Both the position numbers and the translations under genes were made by a program. A stretch of DNA of 64,000 nucleotides, taken from Magicicada septendecula (lineage: Eukaryota > Arthropoda > Insecta > Hemiptera > Cicadidae). The stretch is taken from the NCBI GenBank assembly GCA_034769895.1, contig CM068373.1:279775158-279839157 (forward strand), in the 5' to 3' direction. The notes beneath the pieces were generated by a model. It had not been told where the DNA came from and did not search any database. It was given only the letters and a program-made list of their open reading frames with translations. Every line of letters begins with the position of its first letter. The first letter of the stretch is position 1. This document shows positions 1-11,668 of this stretch, piece by piece.

Positions 1-1080
1 CCGATATTTTCCATGGTAATCACTCTTACTGTTGGATACTTTAATGCAATTTTCAGGAACTAAAATTTAATTAATTTTATTAGCGAATTCCCGAAGTAGC
101 TAATTATATGAACGGGGTTTGACAAGGTGCGCGCTGCGGTCAGTTTTGGTCGCTCTAAGCCAGATGTGAAAAAGAAGAGGGCCGCTGATTATAAATTTGT
201 TATTATTTTGTTGTTATAATTTGTTGTTACTTTCGTGCTTGCATATAAACTAATAAAGCTCGCTTAGAAATTAGTAGTTATATATGTACGCTGTGGTTAG
301 ATTCAAGAATTGGTAATTTGGCTGTTGGAAGCGCTAATATGGAATTTTCGAAGTTATACGTTAAAACACACACCTCTGTCTCAATACCTTTAGTATATTG
401 TCAATTTGAATCGTACACTAGAAAACACTATAAAATTATGCAATACAAAATCTCATGCAGTCTAATACTTCTATTATCGCTACAATAGAAAACTTAAATA
501 CTAAAGTAGGCCTACGCTATTATAGAAAGCTTTACTTATTTTAATATATATAGGCCTACCTATGATGCTTTTTTATAAATTCTAACCTAGTGATTTTTTC
601 GTTTATAACTCAGACTTTATATTAGTTAAAAATTGTTGTCTCTTAACAACCTTCAAATTTAATGTTTTTCTTATTGTCTTTGTGTTTATGTCGACATACG
701 TAGTAATTTGGATGTCTTCCAGTACCTATAGAAAAGCAAAAACATTGGAATATGGGGCACTGAACATGTTTGCTGGCGATGAATGAAACGCATCACATTT
801 TTTGAGATAGGCACTGTCACCCTCAGTGACAAACGGTTGTTTAAGCCTACTAGTAATCTCAAACGTGAATGTTTATGCATATTAGTAAAAAGTCTACTTT
901 TTTAGTAAATATAACTCAACAGAAACTTAATCAAATAAAACAAAAATATTTATATGCTAAAAGGCATCCGTTTATACCGTTCAAGTAGCGTGTGCGTGTA
1001 TCTTTGTATGTATTGTTGTTCATGTATTTCAATTTAATTGAAATTTTAATGTTTGACGTCTCGTATGAGGTGTGTATAGC
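1..1080. other. AT-rich non-coding sequence, nothing recognised
   Basis: No reading frame longer than about 64 residues and no family I can recognise. The GC content is low and there is no terminal repeat with a matching partner. It is the left flank of the decayed hAT element that follows. Confidence 0.5.
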
Positions 1081-1433
1081 TTATGTCTGAAGACGGAACG
1101 ATCGTTCCGAAACGCGTGACAAAGCTACTAGAAAAAGTCACAAGACAGAAGTGAAATAAGAGAATATATTAAGTAAATAAAATGTTGCCTCACACGCACC
1201 TTGTATTCACCCCAAGAGTTGCCTCCGCGCGCACCTGTATAAATCCATATGGACTAGGAGACACTTCCGTGAGCTACGCGGGCTAACCACAGAGCAGAGA
1301 AATAATACGTAGAGAGGCAAAGGTGTGCCGACACGTGAAGCTGCCGGCCAGCTAATATGGTGGCGGGCGAGCGCTCACAACCCCAGTTAGAAACAAATTT
1401 CCTATTTTTTATGTTTTTTTACAGGAACATTAA

Positions 1434-2614
1434 AATGAAACGGCATAGGCCCAGCGGATTCCAACAAAGAAAAATGAAGAGAACGAGAAAATCAGGCATA
1501 TCTGGTTCCTCGTTGAAGTTCTTAAATCATTCAGCACCTTGTCAGCTATCAGACAGATCTGAAGCTGAAGAAAGTTTGTTTGGAGACAAGGACGAGGACG
1601 ATCAGATTCCGTCAACGTCAATGTCACTTGCAAATTGGGACGAGAGTTTACATGAATTGGAAACAACTTCTGGTTCCACATTTAAGGTTTTATCGCCTTA
1701 ATTACCCTTTGAACTAGAAGATACTCCTGAAGACCCTGAAAGTTTGACGAAAGAAGAGGATACGAATTCTTATGTTTTGTTTCCCTCTGGAGTGATGTAC
1801 TGGATGGAGTTAATCGTACCCACAAATATTTGCAAATAAAGGGAATAAGCTTTGAAAAATGTGTGAAGAAAATGCGATCTCTGAAACTGTATTTTAATGA
1901 TAAGCGTAATACTATCGTCGATAACGCCATCATGTTTGCTACCAACATGTGTGAAAAAATGGACATTCCTGTAGAAAATAAGGGTAGAAAAAAGTTCAAG
2001 AAGATGATGTCAGGCGAAAAGTGTAGAGATGTTGGTCTTACAATAAAACAATAATTGAAAAGAGCTATGTTAGAATGTGTAGATCGATTCCATTCAGAAC
2101 TTGATAATAGGACAAAATCAATAGAAAAAGTGTCAAAACTGTTCTCAGTTCTGGAATCAAACTTAGTCGGTGCTTGAAACGAAGATCTGCAAGTTCTGTC
2201 GTCAAATATTATTGAAACGTTCGATGAATTCTCCAAAGAAGACATAGTTGAAATCGAGTGACGGAGGAGACATTTGCGAGCGGCTGAAATCGACCAAGAA
2301 GATTGCAAAAAGTGGTCATCGTTGAAATTTTTGGAATTCATAATTGAAATGGAATTTTCTGACTCTGTTCCAAACTTAGCCTCTATTTGACAATTTGCGT
2401 ATCGACGACTGCTTCGTGTGAACGAAGTTTTTCTAAACTTAAGTTGATTAAAAGTTATCTCCGTTCTACTATGAGCCAGTCGAAGCTTTCAAATTTGGTT
2501 ATTAATTCAATAGAGCACAAAACAGCTGATAAAATTAATTCTGATAATATAATTAGTAAATTTGCTGAAATCAAAGTAAGAAGACAAAAAAATGTAAGGT
2601 TTCTAAAATCATAG
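1434..2614 (+). pseudogene. Decayed hAT-type transposase (ZMYM/TTF-like)
   Basis: A hAT transposase would cut and paste its own element. The piece beginning MKRHRPSGFQQRKMKR (1434) is the basic start usual before the TTF/BED-type finger. The middle piece (1830-2280) is broken by stops. The last piece (from about 2387) contains STTASCERSFSKLKLIK followed by LRSTMSQSKLSNL, the C-terminal dimerisation region of hAT transposases, which is the strongest evidence. The catalytic middle is absent or unreadable and several frameshifts separate the pieces, so no functional protein is made. A possible cognate right terminus lies at 3081-3096. Confidence 0.7.
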
Positions 2615-3080
2615 AGAAATATTGATGTGATGTATGGATTTACAAAGAATTATGTATTAATAAAATCTAAAATTACTGAAGATATTAAAAGTATTTTAAA
2701 ATTGAATTGTGCATTTTGATTATGAAGATCCTGTTTGTTGTTATAATTTTACTAATATTCAGCAACAGAGCGTTGATCCTGATAACAATTTTAACGTAGT
2801 TTGAAGTTTAGTTTTAGTATCTATAAGTGGCATGTGCTAGGAAAGTTTAATATGTAAGAAAATATGCATATTCTACCACGACTATAGTTAATATTGTGTT
2901 TCTGTAGTTACTGTATTATTAAATATTGCACTTGCATTGTTGAAATAAAACCTAAATTTGTGTTGAAAATAAAGACATTATATTACTCAAATTATTATCA
3001 AAGTTATTAGCTTACGCAAATCTGAGTACCATTTATATGATAATGTTTGGAGGGGGGGGGGTGACAAATCTGAGCTCCGC

Positions 3081-3096
3081 ACTGGGTACGCCACTG
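3081..3096. repeat. hAT terminal inverted repeat (right end)
   Basis: Read on the minus strand, the end is CAGTGGCGTACCCAGT, a typical hAT terminus, preceded inside by a G-run. It lies about 470 bp beyond the transposase relic and is plausibly its right end. I did not find a matching left end, so the element is probably truncated. Confidence 0.5.
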
Positions 3097-3311
3097 AGTC
3101 TACTCAGTCGGCTGACAAACAGATCTGCTACACGACATGATTTAAAGACATTATTTAAGCAATTACTGTAGTTTTAAATTACTTTTACAATTACAATTAG
3201 TTCGAACAAAAAAAAATACTGGAATCTTGTACTAATTATTTTAAGATTCTAAATTTTAGATTTTAGAGCATAAAAAATCAGAGAAAATTGCGGTATATTC
3301 TGTTTTATCTT

Positions 3312-3344
3312 AAAAGTGTCTGCGGACCCCACTTTGAGAACCAC
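3312..3344. repeat. Charlie/hAT-like terminus fragment
   Basis: On the minus strand the sequence begins CAGTGGTTCTCAAAGTGGGG, the classic end of Charlie-type hAT elements. No partner end or 8-bp duplication was found, so only a fragment is claimed. Confidence 0.4.
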
Positions 3345-3502
3345 TGCTTTCACAAGTCAATTCATCCCTCCCCCAAATTGCTTGCTGGCTGGATCCGTCC
3401 CCGTCCCACCCTTTACTTTGTGTACAAACTAAATCATTACTTTCGAGCTTATATGCTATTCAAGAACTAACAAAACAGTATCAATGACGCATGCATACAT
3501 AT

Positions 3503-4055
3503 TGTTACGACGGTCTACTCGTTCGTCGTAGGTACAGTGGAAAACAACAAAATACAAGACACCAATTAAGTCACTAATCACACCTTTAATTTTTACAGTT
3601 AAACAGTTCGTAATTAATATCACAGTCTCTACAACAAATCAAATGAAAATTGTTCACAAACAATAAAATGTCCACTAAAATTAAACACAATTGTATTACA
3701 ATTATACTGTCCGATTATAAAACACCACTCCTAACTAATAACTACTTGAACGCGCACAGTAATATCGCTACTATAACTCTCGAACCGCACTGTCAATATA
3801 TCGCACTAATACAGAAACTTAAGGCCGCTGCCGCCATGTATTTATACCTGCGCTCACAGACCAGAATGTTCCTAATTGCGTCTTAGCGCTCGTGTGAACT
3901 ACGTAATTAACTGCGGCCTTGACACAGTCCGCGCGGCTGGCGCCTTCGAGAAACCTCTCGAAAATGCGTCGACAAGCACGTACGCCACACGCGTTACATC
4001 GAGATTCTTCTGGCATATTCGACAAACACGTAGATTGTTCTGTGATGTCGTAACA
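3503..4055 (-). repeat. Ty3-type element LTR, 3' copy
   Basis: It is nearly identical to the copy at 5889-6440 and ends in the short inverted repeat TGTTACGACG / CGTCGTAACA. It is the 3' LTR in the minus-strand orientation because the polypurine tract lies against its inner edge. Confidence 0.85.
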
Positions 4056-4908
4056 CTGCTCCCTCCTTAACTGTTCGTCCTGAACTGGCAAACCGTCTCT
4101 GAAGTAATATTCGACCAGGCGATCTAGGTGGACGTCCTTGCGAAAGATAATTCTCCCGTTCTTCGAATTCAGTCTCGTGTGAACCGAACATCACGTTCCC
4201 AGGAATGCGAGTCTTCCGCTCAACCACTAGTTTCGCTGGAATCACTCCCGTTGCGTCATGTACTGATGACCTAAACACCACTGGCTGATCCAAGTTTGTT
4301 TGGTTCTCGTCAACAACCTCTTGCGTAACCTCATCTTCAGCCACTTTGCCCTCGGACGCCTCTATCAGCTCACGAACAAGCAAGAGTTTTGTTTCGACAC
4401 CCATAGTTGGCTTTCCAATCACTTCTTTTGTCGTTACACTTATTTGTATTTCCTCTGCTAGTTCTTCCTCCAGCTCCGCTTGCAATAAGGAGGGTTCCTC
4501 TTGCCCAGACCTGTTGACTTTTTCTTCGACTAATGCCACTCGCTTAATCGAATGGTTGTTAGACCCTGTCATTTTAGCCATGCAAAGCTTTATCTTCTCT
4601 TGGCCAACCTTCAGGACATTCTCTCTTAAATCCACAACGAATCCGTAGGCATTCATAATGTCCATGCCAAGAATCACTTGATCGACAATGTCTGCAACGA
4701 GCATTTGGTGGCTAAACTCGAGAAGACCCAGGCGTACACGTACGTCTACCTTTCCTAGCACCTTGACGGGGCTTCCAGTCACACTTGTACAAAAGCTAAT
4801 TAGAGGCTGGCGGTTGCTGACTAAATCAGGGCGCACAATGGACACTGTTGCGCCCATGTTAACTGTAAATGATGTTGGTTTACCTTCCGCAAATCCATTA
4901 ACGATCAA
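3994..4908 (-). pseudogene. Retropepsin-like protease fused to integrase tail by deletion
   Basis: Residues 1-110 look like a retroviral-type aspartic protease: a flap-like region and the ILGMD motif near residue 80 are present. The catalytic D-[ST]-G triad is replaced by NMG in VNMGATVSIV, so it should be inactive. From about residue 205 the sequence (VHDATGVIPAKLV, then NVMFGS) resembles the end of a Ty3/gypsy integrase core. The intervening reverse transcriptase and RNase H are absent. A further frame just beyond contains VHLDRLVEYY, like the last residues of many gypsy Pol proteins. The joining suggests a deletion of several kb. Confidence 0.65.
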
Positions 4909-4989
4909 GTTTCCACTGGTCGTATGTAGCGTGGAAACTGTGTGCCGTTCTGGAGCTTTACTTCTCCAATTGGTGCGATCACTCTCTTC

Positions 4990-5070
4990 TCTCGGTATCT
5001 TCTTCTCCCAACAGTCTACCTGTAGATGACCACGTTTTCCACAGTTGTAACATTTCGGTCTTCTGTCTTT
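4990..5070 (-). pseudogene. Gag CCHC zinc knuckle
   Basis: Read on the minus strand this encodes CYNCGKRGHLQVDC, a perfect CX2CX4HX4C retroviral-type zinc knuckle that binds the element RNA. It follows the coiled-coil part and precedes the protease, the normal order, and is frame-shifted relative to the upstream 77-residue frame (5249-5016). Confidence 0.75.
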
Positions 5071-5337
5071 TTCAAATCGTTGCTACTCTCTTGAACTTTT
5101 GAATTGTTTGTCCGACAACATTGTTTTTCTGCACGCATCGTAACGGCTATGTAGTACAGGGATCTTCTGACTGCAACGTGATACGTTGCCCAGTGACTGC
5201 TTCCGTCAAAGGTTGGAGCTTTGACATGAATTGTCCCTACTGCAGGCAAAGTGACTTTCTCTATTAACTTATTTTCTGCGCCTTTTTCTGTCTTTATTAT
5301 TGGTACAGTCTGTTCACAAAGTAACTGTTCTAACTGT

Positions 5338-5697
5338 TCATAAAGTCTGTTTTGGTTGTAACTTCAGGCACTGCTCGACTTCATTTTTAATCTGCTCTTT
5401 TATATTTGTAATCGAGTCTTCTATTTTTGTTGACATAGCTTTTTCCACACTCGTGACTGACTTTTCTACTTCAGCTATTTTATTAGACATCGATTCTTCA
5501 ACACTCGACACAGATTTTTCTAATTCAGCTATTTTTAATGTCATTGATTCTTGTACCTCTGAAATTTTAGTAACTTGTTTATTAAGCTCACATCGTAGGA
5601 GACCCAATTCTGCGGTACTGTGTTCTTGCAACTGTTTCTGCATAACTTCAAAGAGAGCTTCCGTTTTATCTTTTTGTTTTTCTTCTGTTTCTAGCAT
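5338..5697 (-). pseudogene. Gag coiled-coil segment of Ty3-type element
   Basis: This 119-residue frame is dominated by charged heptad-like repeats (for example EVEKSVTSVEKAMSTKIED), predicted coiled coil, as in the N-terminal part of many insect Ty3/gypsy Gag proteins. The open frame extends upstream toward about 5800 without an ATG, and it ends in stops before the zinc knuckle, so Gag is broken. Confidence 0.55.
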
Positions 5698-5888
5698 TAG
5701 TGCATTCTGACGTTCCTCAGCCTCTTCTCTTTTCTGTCTTCGTTCTTCGTCTGTAACAGCAGCGCCTGTAAATTTTCCATCATCTGACTGGCATCCATTG
5801 TTTACCGATTAATTACGAATTACACTCGTCTTGTATAAAGTGTCCACTGTTTCCACTGTTAACCGTTCTATCCCACTTCTGACACCGC

Positions 5889-6440
5889 TGTTACGACGGT
5901 CTACTCGTTCGTCGTAGGTACAGTGGAAAACAACAAAATACAAGACACCAATTAAGTCACTAATCACACCTTTAATTTTTACAGTTAAACAGTTCGTAAT
6001 TAACATTGCAGTCTCTCCAACAAATCAAATGAAAATTGTTCACAAGCAATAAAATGTCCACTAAAATTAAACACAATTGTATTACAATTATACTGTCCGA
6101 TTATAAAACACCACTCCTAACTAATAACTACTTGAACGCGCACAGTAATATCGCTACTATAACTCTCGAACCGCACTGTCAATATATCGCACTAATACTG
6201 AAACTTAAGGCCGCTGCCGCCATGTATTTATATCTGCGCTCACAGACCAGAATGTTCCTAATTGCGTCTTAGCGCTCGTGTGAACTACGTAATTAACTGC
6301 GGCCTTGACACAGTCCGCGCAGCTGGCGCCTTCGAGAAACCTCTCGAAAATGCGTCGACAAGCACGTACGCCACACGCGTTACATCGAGATTCTTCTGGC
6401 ACATTCGACAAACACGTAGATTGTCTGTGACGTCGTAACA
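5889..6440 (-). repeat. Ty3-type element LTR, 5' copy
   Basis: Second copy of the LTR at 3503-4055, with a few substitutions and about one base of length difference. On the minus strand the internal region starts right after it with GCGGTGTCAGAAGTGGGAT, the expected place of the primer-binding site; I did not assign the tRNA. Confidence 0.85.
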
Positions 6441-6444
6441 ATAT

Positions 6445-7018
6445 CTTCGTCATCGCTATTCGCTGTTCTGTCCACAAACCGCCTTCTTCTCCATCGACGT
6501 CTACTCTAGGCTAATTCTCTTCAATCGGCACTCGACATTCAAACGTCATGCAACAAGAGCTTTAATCTTCTTCTCCCTTTGTTCTTCTTTTTCAAAAAAG
6601 AAAGCATGTCGTGGGACACACACCAGAAATGAGAACTTCAGTGTCGAATGTCGAGTGAACCGATTCAACATGTAAAACATTGCTGGTGTATGTATTCGGA
6701 GTAAGAGAGACTTTGCTTTAAAGAACTAAGATCCAAAGAAGAATGAACGGATAATTGGAGGAGACGAGGGCGTAGTAGTGTTTGTATGTGTTTTTAGTAT
6801 ACAAAATCGATTTTTACAATGGACGTAAATAAAATCATATCACACGTCGTTAGTAAAATATTCATTAATTAATTTAAATTATTTTTTAATAGAAGCTTTT
6901 TAAAATGGCAAACGTTCCATTGTTACTGTAGTAATCTGTTGGACGTCATGATATGTTCAATCCTGTTTCGCCGTCTCCTCTTTATCACGTCACCTACACT
7001 GCTTAACACTTTTGAGTA
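6445..7018. other. Non-coding, nothing recognised
   Basis: Between the Ty3-type element and the next hAT-like element. No long frame and no repeat end was identified. Confidence 0.5.
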
Positions 7019-7026
7019 CAATCTTT

Positions 7027-7859
7027 CAGTGGCGGCCCGTGCTTATGTTCCACGCTTGTACAACCCCATTAAATCCCGAATTGTATTTTAAATTATAGAA
7101 TTATGAATATAATAACTAATAATAGTGTTTTCAAGCTAAATCATCGTAATTATTCGTTTGCCGATTGAAAGCGCAGAGGATTACTAAAAACCGTACACGC
7201 TCCTGCCGCGGTGTATGCACCAACTGTGAAGCGCTTTGTATGTGAGGAAATACAATGGAGTATTTGTAGACTGGCTGGCTAGACTCGGATGTTCCTATTA
7301 CAAAGATACAGGCTCGATTGTGATTAGGGACTGCAAACCCCGCGTGTACGCCACGGCGCCACCAGTCTATTTGTTAGCAAGTTCGAATTTTTTGTGAAGT
7401 TCGTTGTTAGTGCCAGTCCAATTGATCGTTAAATGTAATAATAGTACATACAGTATAAAGGATTAAGGTGTCATAATGTAAGATATTTATTATATTTATA
7501 TATTTAACTGGTAGGGCGCAATGAATTCTGTCGAAAAAAACGAAAACGCCGTTCAGTTTATGTCGGATTGAGGAAAAAATTGAAATTAAGAGAGTAGGTA
7601 GGCCTACACAAGACCTTGCAAATTTTAATCAACAAAGTGTAAAATCAGGTAACAGAATATATAATCGTAAATTTAAAATTAATTATACAATAAATATTCG
7701 TGGTTATGCGGAAGTGACACTAAAATTGCAGCATTTTCCTTTCCTTATGTATTGTTTGGAGGGGAGGAGACTTGGACATTTTCTATTCAGAAAATAAAAC
7801 AATTTATACCATCCAACCCAACTGCAACCTCCAAATTTTTAAACCACCAGACGCCACTG
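7027..7859. mobile_element. Non-autonomous hAT-like element with perfect 8-bp TSD
   Basis: The left end is CAGTGGCGGCCCG and the right end, read inward on the minus strand, is CAGTGGCGTCTGG; the first 8 bases match. The element is flanked by CAATCTTT at 7019-7026 and again at 7860-7867, a perfect 8-bp duplication as hAT transposases make. Its 833 bp hold no coding frame, so it depends on an enzyme from elsewhere. Confidence 0.85.
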
Positions 7860-8179
7860 CAATCTTTAAACCTAACTTTCGATGGTACGTGAACAATAAC
7901 TTAAGGGTTAGGGTCGGATAATTATCATCGTTATAATTTTCCGTCTTCGGGAAACCCGAGATCTTAAACAAGCGGGGGTAGACGTAACCGGAAAGAGAAA
8001 ACTCAATCAAAGCCACGGCAAGATGCTCTCTTGATTGAGCTTTCACAAGGCAAAACTTATGTCGAAGTACTAGGCCTAATTAGAAGAAAGGCAAACCGAA
8101 AACCTCTCAGGTCGAAGTCAAATCGATCAGACAGACTGGATCGGGGAGAGTCCTTTCAGAGCTAGAGCGAGAAGTCGCA

Positions 8180-8446
8180 GGACAATGCAGCATTCTGTGA
8201 CACCCTAAAGACTGTCTTAGGATCAAACACCACTGTCCAGAAGGTGGAGCCGAAGGAGACTCTTGAAATAAGAGATCTCGATACCTCACCACCCCTAAAA
8301 GAATGACTGAGGCGATTAAGAGAGCGGTTAGAGAGCTTGTAGAGGACCTAAAAGTAACAGTCACAAGTGCTAAGAGAAGGGAACAAAAGATAGCCATCTT
8401 GGAAGTGACCACAAAAGGAGCAGAAGAGCTCCTGAATTCCCAGTGA
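8180..8446 (+). pseudogene. Degraded LINE ORF1-like (gag) fragment
   Basis: Two plus-strand frames separated by a shift read KVEPKETLEIRDLDTS and then a helical stretch ending in a stop. The pattern KET-EIRDLD resembles the gag-type domain of R1/Jockey LINE ORF1 proteins. No zinc knuckles are visible. This is weak, eye-level evidence. Confidence 0.3.
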
Positions 8447-8469
8447 ACCCAACTGGTTGGTTGGTTGGG

Positions 8470-9100
8470 TAAATTTCAAAGTTTGGCTGTTACTTGTGCT
8501 TTGGCAAGCCAACTGTAAAGGACCAGACAGCTGAGGGTGTGTATACAGTGGGGAAGAAGAGCCGAAACCGACCAAAATGCTTCCTATGTCTTGAAAAGAA
8601 TGTAGTTCCAGACCAAAAACCCCACTTTCCAGAGACAAGCAATTGTCTTGTGTTCGAGAGAAGGCGACCACAGACTGTTTACTGCAGTGTCGCCAGGTCA
8701 ATCACATGGCTCTTTTCCCCACATGGCTACCAAAAATTTCCCCACTTTGCCATCGGAATCCCCACTGCCACAAATTCGTGTACTTTATGCAGACTGTCTC
8801 ATTTTATAGAGTCTGAGTGTATTCTGAATATTTAAATACTATCACAATAATAATATTAATATTAAAAACTTGTTTTTTAAGTATGAAAAAAGAAAAGTTC
8901 TCACCTGCTGTCAGTCTCAGTACTTTTTGAAATCCTTTTCATGCATTTAGTTCAAGATAGGCTTGAGTCAGTATTCACACATTACACTATATTTAACATC
9001 GTTCCAATAGTTTAATTCACAAAAACAATTTACACTCATTCACACCTATTTTTAGTTCATATACATAAGTTGCTGTGTTTCACCAGCATTGAATCATTTA
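8470..9100. other. Unassigned sequence with one 113-residue frame
   Basis: A plus-strand frame at 8494-8835 has several cysteines but no pattern I recognise; it may be chance or a TE fragment. The remainder is AT-rich. Confidence 0.3.
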
Positions 9101-9109
9101 TAGTACAAT

Positions 9110-9690
9110 CTAAACAGGATTTATTTTGTTTGCTTGAAATCCTGCAAAGTTTACAAAACTACAAAATATTTATGTAGGTGCTGTAAGAGCACTGTGATTT
9201 TGGAAAGTAAAAATCCAAATCTCCCACTTGAAGAAATACAAAATTTCAGAGTAAATTACTTTAACTTTTATGTTGTATGTGCACACCAAATTTACAGCCG
9301 ATTTCCTTTCAACAGTGGCTATGTTCAAAGCCTAAAAGATCTAAAATTTCTAAATAGGAAAAAAATTAAAGACATTCAGTCACTGACTTCAGCAGCAACA
9401 GCAGCCTTTGGAAAAAGTATTGAAATAAACATGGTAAATCTAGACAGGGAATAGAGAGTTCTTAAGAATACAAATATTAACACTGGTACAAATGAATGTT
9501 TATTAAGCTCATAGAGAGAAGTTAAAAATGCAAAGAACGCGAAAGATACTGAAGCTTTTCCAACTTTAACTAATTTTGTGGCTTATCTGTTTATTTTACC
9601 ACATTATAGTGGCCATGTTGAAAGGATTTTTAGTGCAATCAATATTAATGAAAACAAAACAGAAGTAAATTGGATACTGAGACCAGCAAA
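9110..9690 (+). pseudogene. hAT transposase C-terminal relic
   Basis: Frames at 9134-9454 and 9520-9690 read through a hAT/ZBED-like C-terminal half. The second contains LPHYSGHVERIFSAIN, matching the LPHSNAxVERIFS motif of the hAT dimerisation region. A stop at 9452 and others break it. It is cut off at about 9693 by the tail of a minus-strand LINE. Confidence 0.65.
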
Positions 9691-9694
9691 CAAA

Positions 9695-9802
9695 TTCTTC
9701 TTCTTCTTCTTCTTCTTCTTCTTCTTCTTCTTCTTCTTCTTCTTCTTCTTCTTCTTCTTCTTCTTCTTCTTCTTCTTGTTCTTCTTCTCCTTCTTCTCCA
9801 AC
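9695..9802. repeat. (TTC)n microsatellite, probably an expanded LINE tail
   Basis: Pure TTC repeat to about 9777, then imperfect to 9802. Read on the minus strand it is (GAA)n directly after a LINE 3' end. A sibling LINE copy at 10660-11272 also ends in GAAGAAGAAG, so the run is best read as the element's own 3' tail that has expanded. Confidence 0.85.
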
Positions 9803-10145
9803 TTCTTTATCATTACAGCCCAACGTGAGCCCTAGCCTCCAAGACCAATCTTCTCCAACGTCTCCTACCCGTTGCCATCTCAGAGTGACCCTCACGTACA
9901 TTCTTCCGAGATCTTCCAGCACATCACCCATCAATCATCTTATCCTAGGTCGACCCTTCTTTCTGCTTTTATACACCTGCTACCTCAGGATTTTCTTTGG
10001 CATACGCTGAACACACGGTGCTCTAGCCATTGTATTCGTTGAGCCTTTACGAAACGTACGATGTTCTCAAGCTCCAATAGCTCATCTATCTGCTGGTTAT
10101 TTCTTACTTGCCATTCAACATTTTCCTTATACGCATTCATACTTT
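9803..10145 (-). pseudogene. LINE 3' end, minus strand
   Basis: Minus-strand sequence shares long stretches with the plus-strand copy at 10970-11272 (wording such as AARAAATCCTGAG, GACCTAGGATAAGATG, CACGTTGGGCTGTA). It encodes the conserved C-terminal tail of a non-LTR retrotransposon polyprotein, here broken by stops. The tail is the (GAA)n run to its left. Confidence 0.65.
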
Positions 10146-10659
10146 TCTTGTCAAAGGGGCCTTTTGTAGGGAGGGGCCAAAAGTTCTATTTCCGGGCCTG
10201 AATGTGATATATGAATTATTCCGTGAATTATTATTACTATTACATATTATAATATTTCGAACATTAGCCAATTTATTTTATTTATTTTAAAAACATAGAC
10301 ATAGAACATAGCCTATTTATTTTAAAAACAATTGAATCATAACGTTTCGACCTCTTAAAATCTGAGATCCTCCTCGGGTGTAAATAACTTTCTGCAACAT
10401 CAAGCATCTATCAATACAAAAAAAAAAACATCGCACAACATACCAACAAAAAGATTATTAAATATTAGAAACAAAAAGAAATTTACTTGCCAAGAAGGAC
10501 CGACTTAGGAGGACTTCGCCTCTGGCTACAAAAGAAAAGAAAACGACGAAATATTATATTATGTAATACTGATAATAACAACAACCTGCCACCGAGTTAT
10601 GGTTTTAGCATTCATAACTCTATGAATTAAAAAAATCTATATAATTTATGCATAGAGGA

Positions 10660-11290
10660 TAATTTATTTGATGTAGTTAATAAGTTCAGACACCTGGGTA
10701 AAATGATAGATAATGAAAGGTCCATAAACACGACGATACATGACAGGATACAAATAGGAAACAGGGCATATTATGCCAACAGCAGACTGTTGAGAAGCAA
10801 ACTCATTAAGTAACACAACAACAAAAATACATAAGACACTTATCAGACCTGTTGTTACTTATGGAGTCGAGAGACATAGACATTGACAAAAAAGGAACAA
10901 TAAACACTAAGAAGGTTTGGAAAAAAAAAGATTATAAAAGTGTTTATGTCCCGATTAAAGAAGATGACAAATGGAGAATAAGAAATAATCAGAAGATAGA
11001 TGAGCTATTGAAGCATGAAGACGTTAGATACGTAAAGCCTAAACGAATACAATGCCTAGGTCGCCTACAACGGATGGATGATCAGCCAAAGAAAATCCTG
11101 AGGGCGTACGTCTATAAAATCAGAAATGGGAGCCGACCTAGGATAAGATGGTTGCATGGTATGCTGGAAAATCTAAGAAGAATCGATGTGAGGGGTTACA
11201 CCGAGATGCCAATGGATAGGAGACATTAGAGAAGATTGGTGTTGGAAGCGAGGGTTCACGTTGGGCTGTACTGCTGAAGAAGAAGAAGAA
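10660..11290 (+). pseudogene. LINE reverse transcriptase C-terminus with (GAA)n tail
   Basis: First part reads FRHLGKMIDNERSINTTIHD then ANSRLLRSKLI, the region after the reverse transcriptase core of many insect LINEs. A 125-residue frame (10852-11229) follows with QRMDDQPKKILRAYVYK and RPRIRWLHG, the usual C-terminal signature. It ends in a GAA repeat at 11274-11293. Several frameshifts. It faces the related copy at 9803-10145 head to head. Confidence 0.75.
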
Positions 11291-11499
11291 GAAGTTCAAC
11301 ATTAACTTTGGAAGTCCTATGAAATGCTTTATACAGTTATATACTGCACAGTGAGGCTACACAAAGTAATGTGGAAAGCAATGTTGAAGTCTTGTTGAAA
11401 GCAGTTTGCCAAAAAAGGAAGGCGTTATTATAATCTACAATTACGAGGCGTTACGCAACTCGGAGTGTGTTCTGCCTGAACGCGTCCCATCTTGACGAC

Positions 11500-11660
11500 G
11501 ACACCTGCACGCCGCTTTCACTCAGTGGCGTCCTTTGTTCCAAATGTCATCGTCATCGTCATACACCAACGCCTGTCCCGAACTCATAAAAAAATATCTC
11601 CTTTTGCCGATGACACAGCAATACTATTTGTCTCCCACTCAGACCTCTGCTGTTGCTTCC
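11500..11660 (+). pseudogene. Jockey-type LINE reverse transcriptase fragment
   Basis: The frame contains FADDTAIL, the catalytic motif of Jockey-like reverse transcriptases, followed after a frameshift by TQTSAVASKLL, as expected downstream. It is cut by the hAT-like terminus at 11669. Confidence 0.55.
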
Positions 11661-11668
11661 AAACTACT

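Larger units (their letters stand above)
3503..6440 (-). mobile_element. Internally deleted Ty3/gypsy-type LTR retrotransposon
   Basis: Two LTRs of about 553 bp (3503-4055 and 5889-6440), each starting TGTTACGACG and ending CGTAACA, enclose 1.8 kb. The flanks share the 4-bp duplication ATAT (3499-3502 and 6441-6444). Orientation is minus: a purine-rich tract reading AAGGAGGGAGCAG abuts the left LTR, and Gag, zinc knuckle and protease follow one another leftward. Reverse transcriptase, RNase H and most of integrase are missing; protease is joined to what looks like the integrase tail. It could move only with proteins supplied in trans. Confidence 0.85.

Noticed and set aside
891..898. AGTCTACT matching the 8 bases after the hAT end at 3096
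   Set aside because: No hAT-like terminus follows 898, so the match is likely chance; the left end of that element remains unknown.
1087..1120. Motif at 1087 as an active hammerhead
   Set aside because: Stem II is perfect, but the base at the cleavage position would be G, which hammerheads do not cut; kept only as a family member.
1682..2341. 219-residue minus-strand frame
   Set aside because: Antisense shadow of the decayed hAT transposase, which is recognisable on plus.
9604..9934. Long poly-E, poly-K and poly-F reading frames
   Set aside because: They are translations of the TTC microsatellite.
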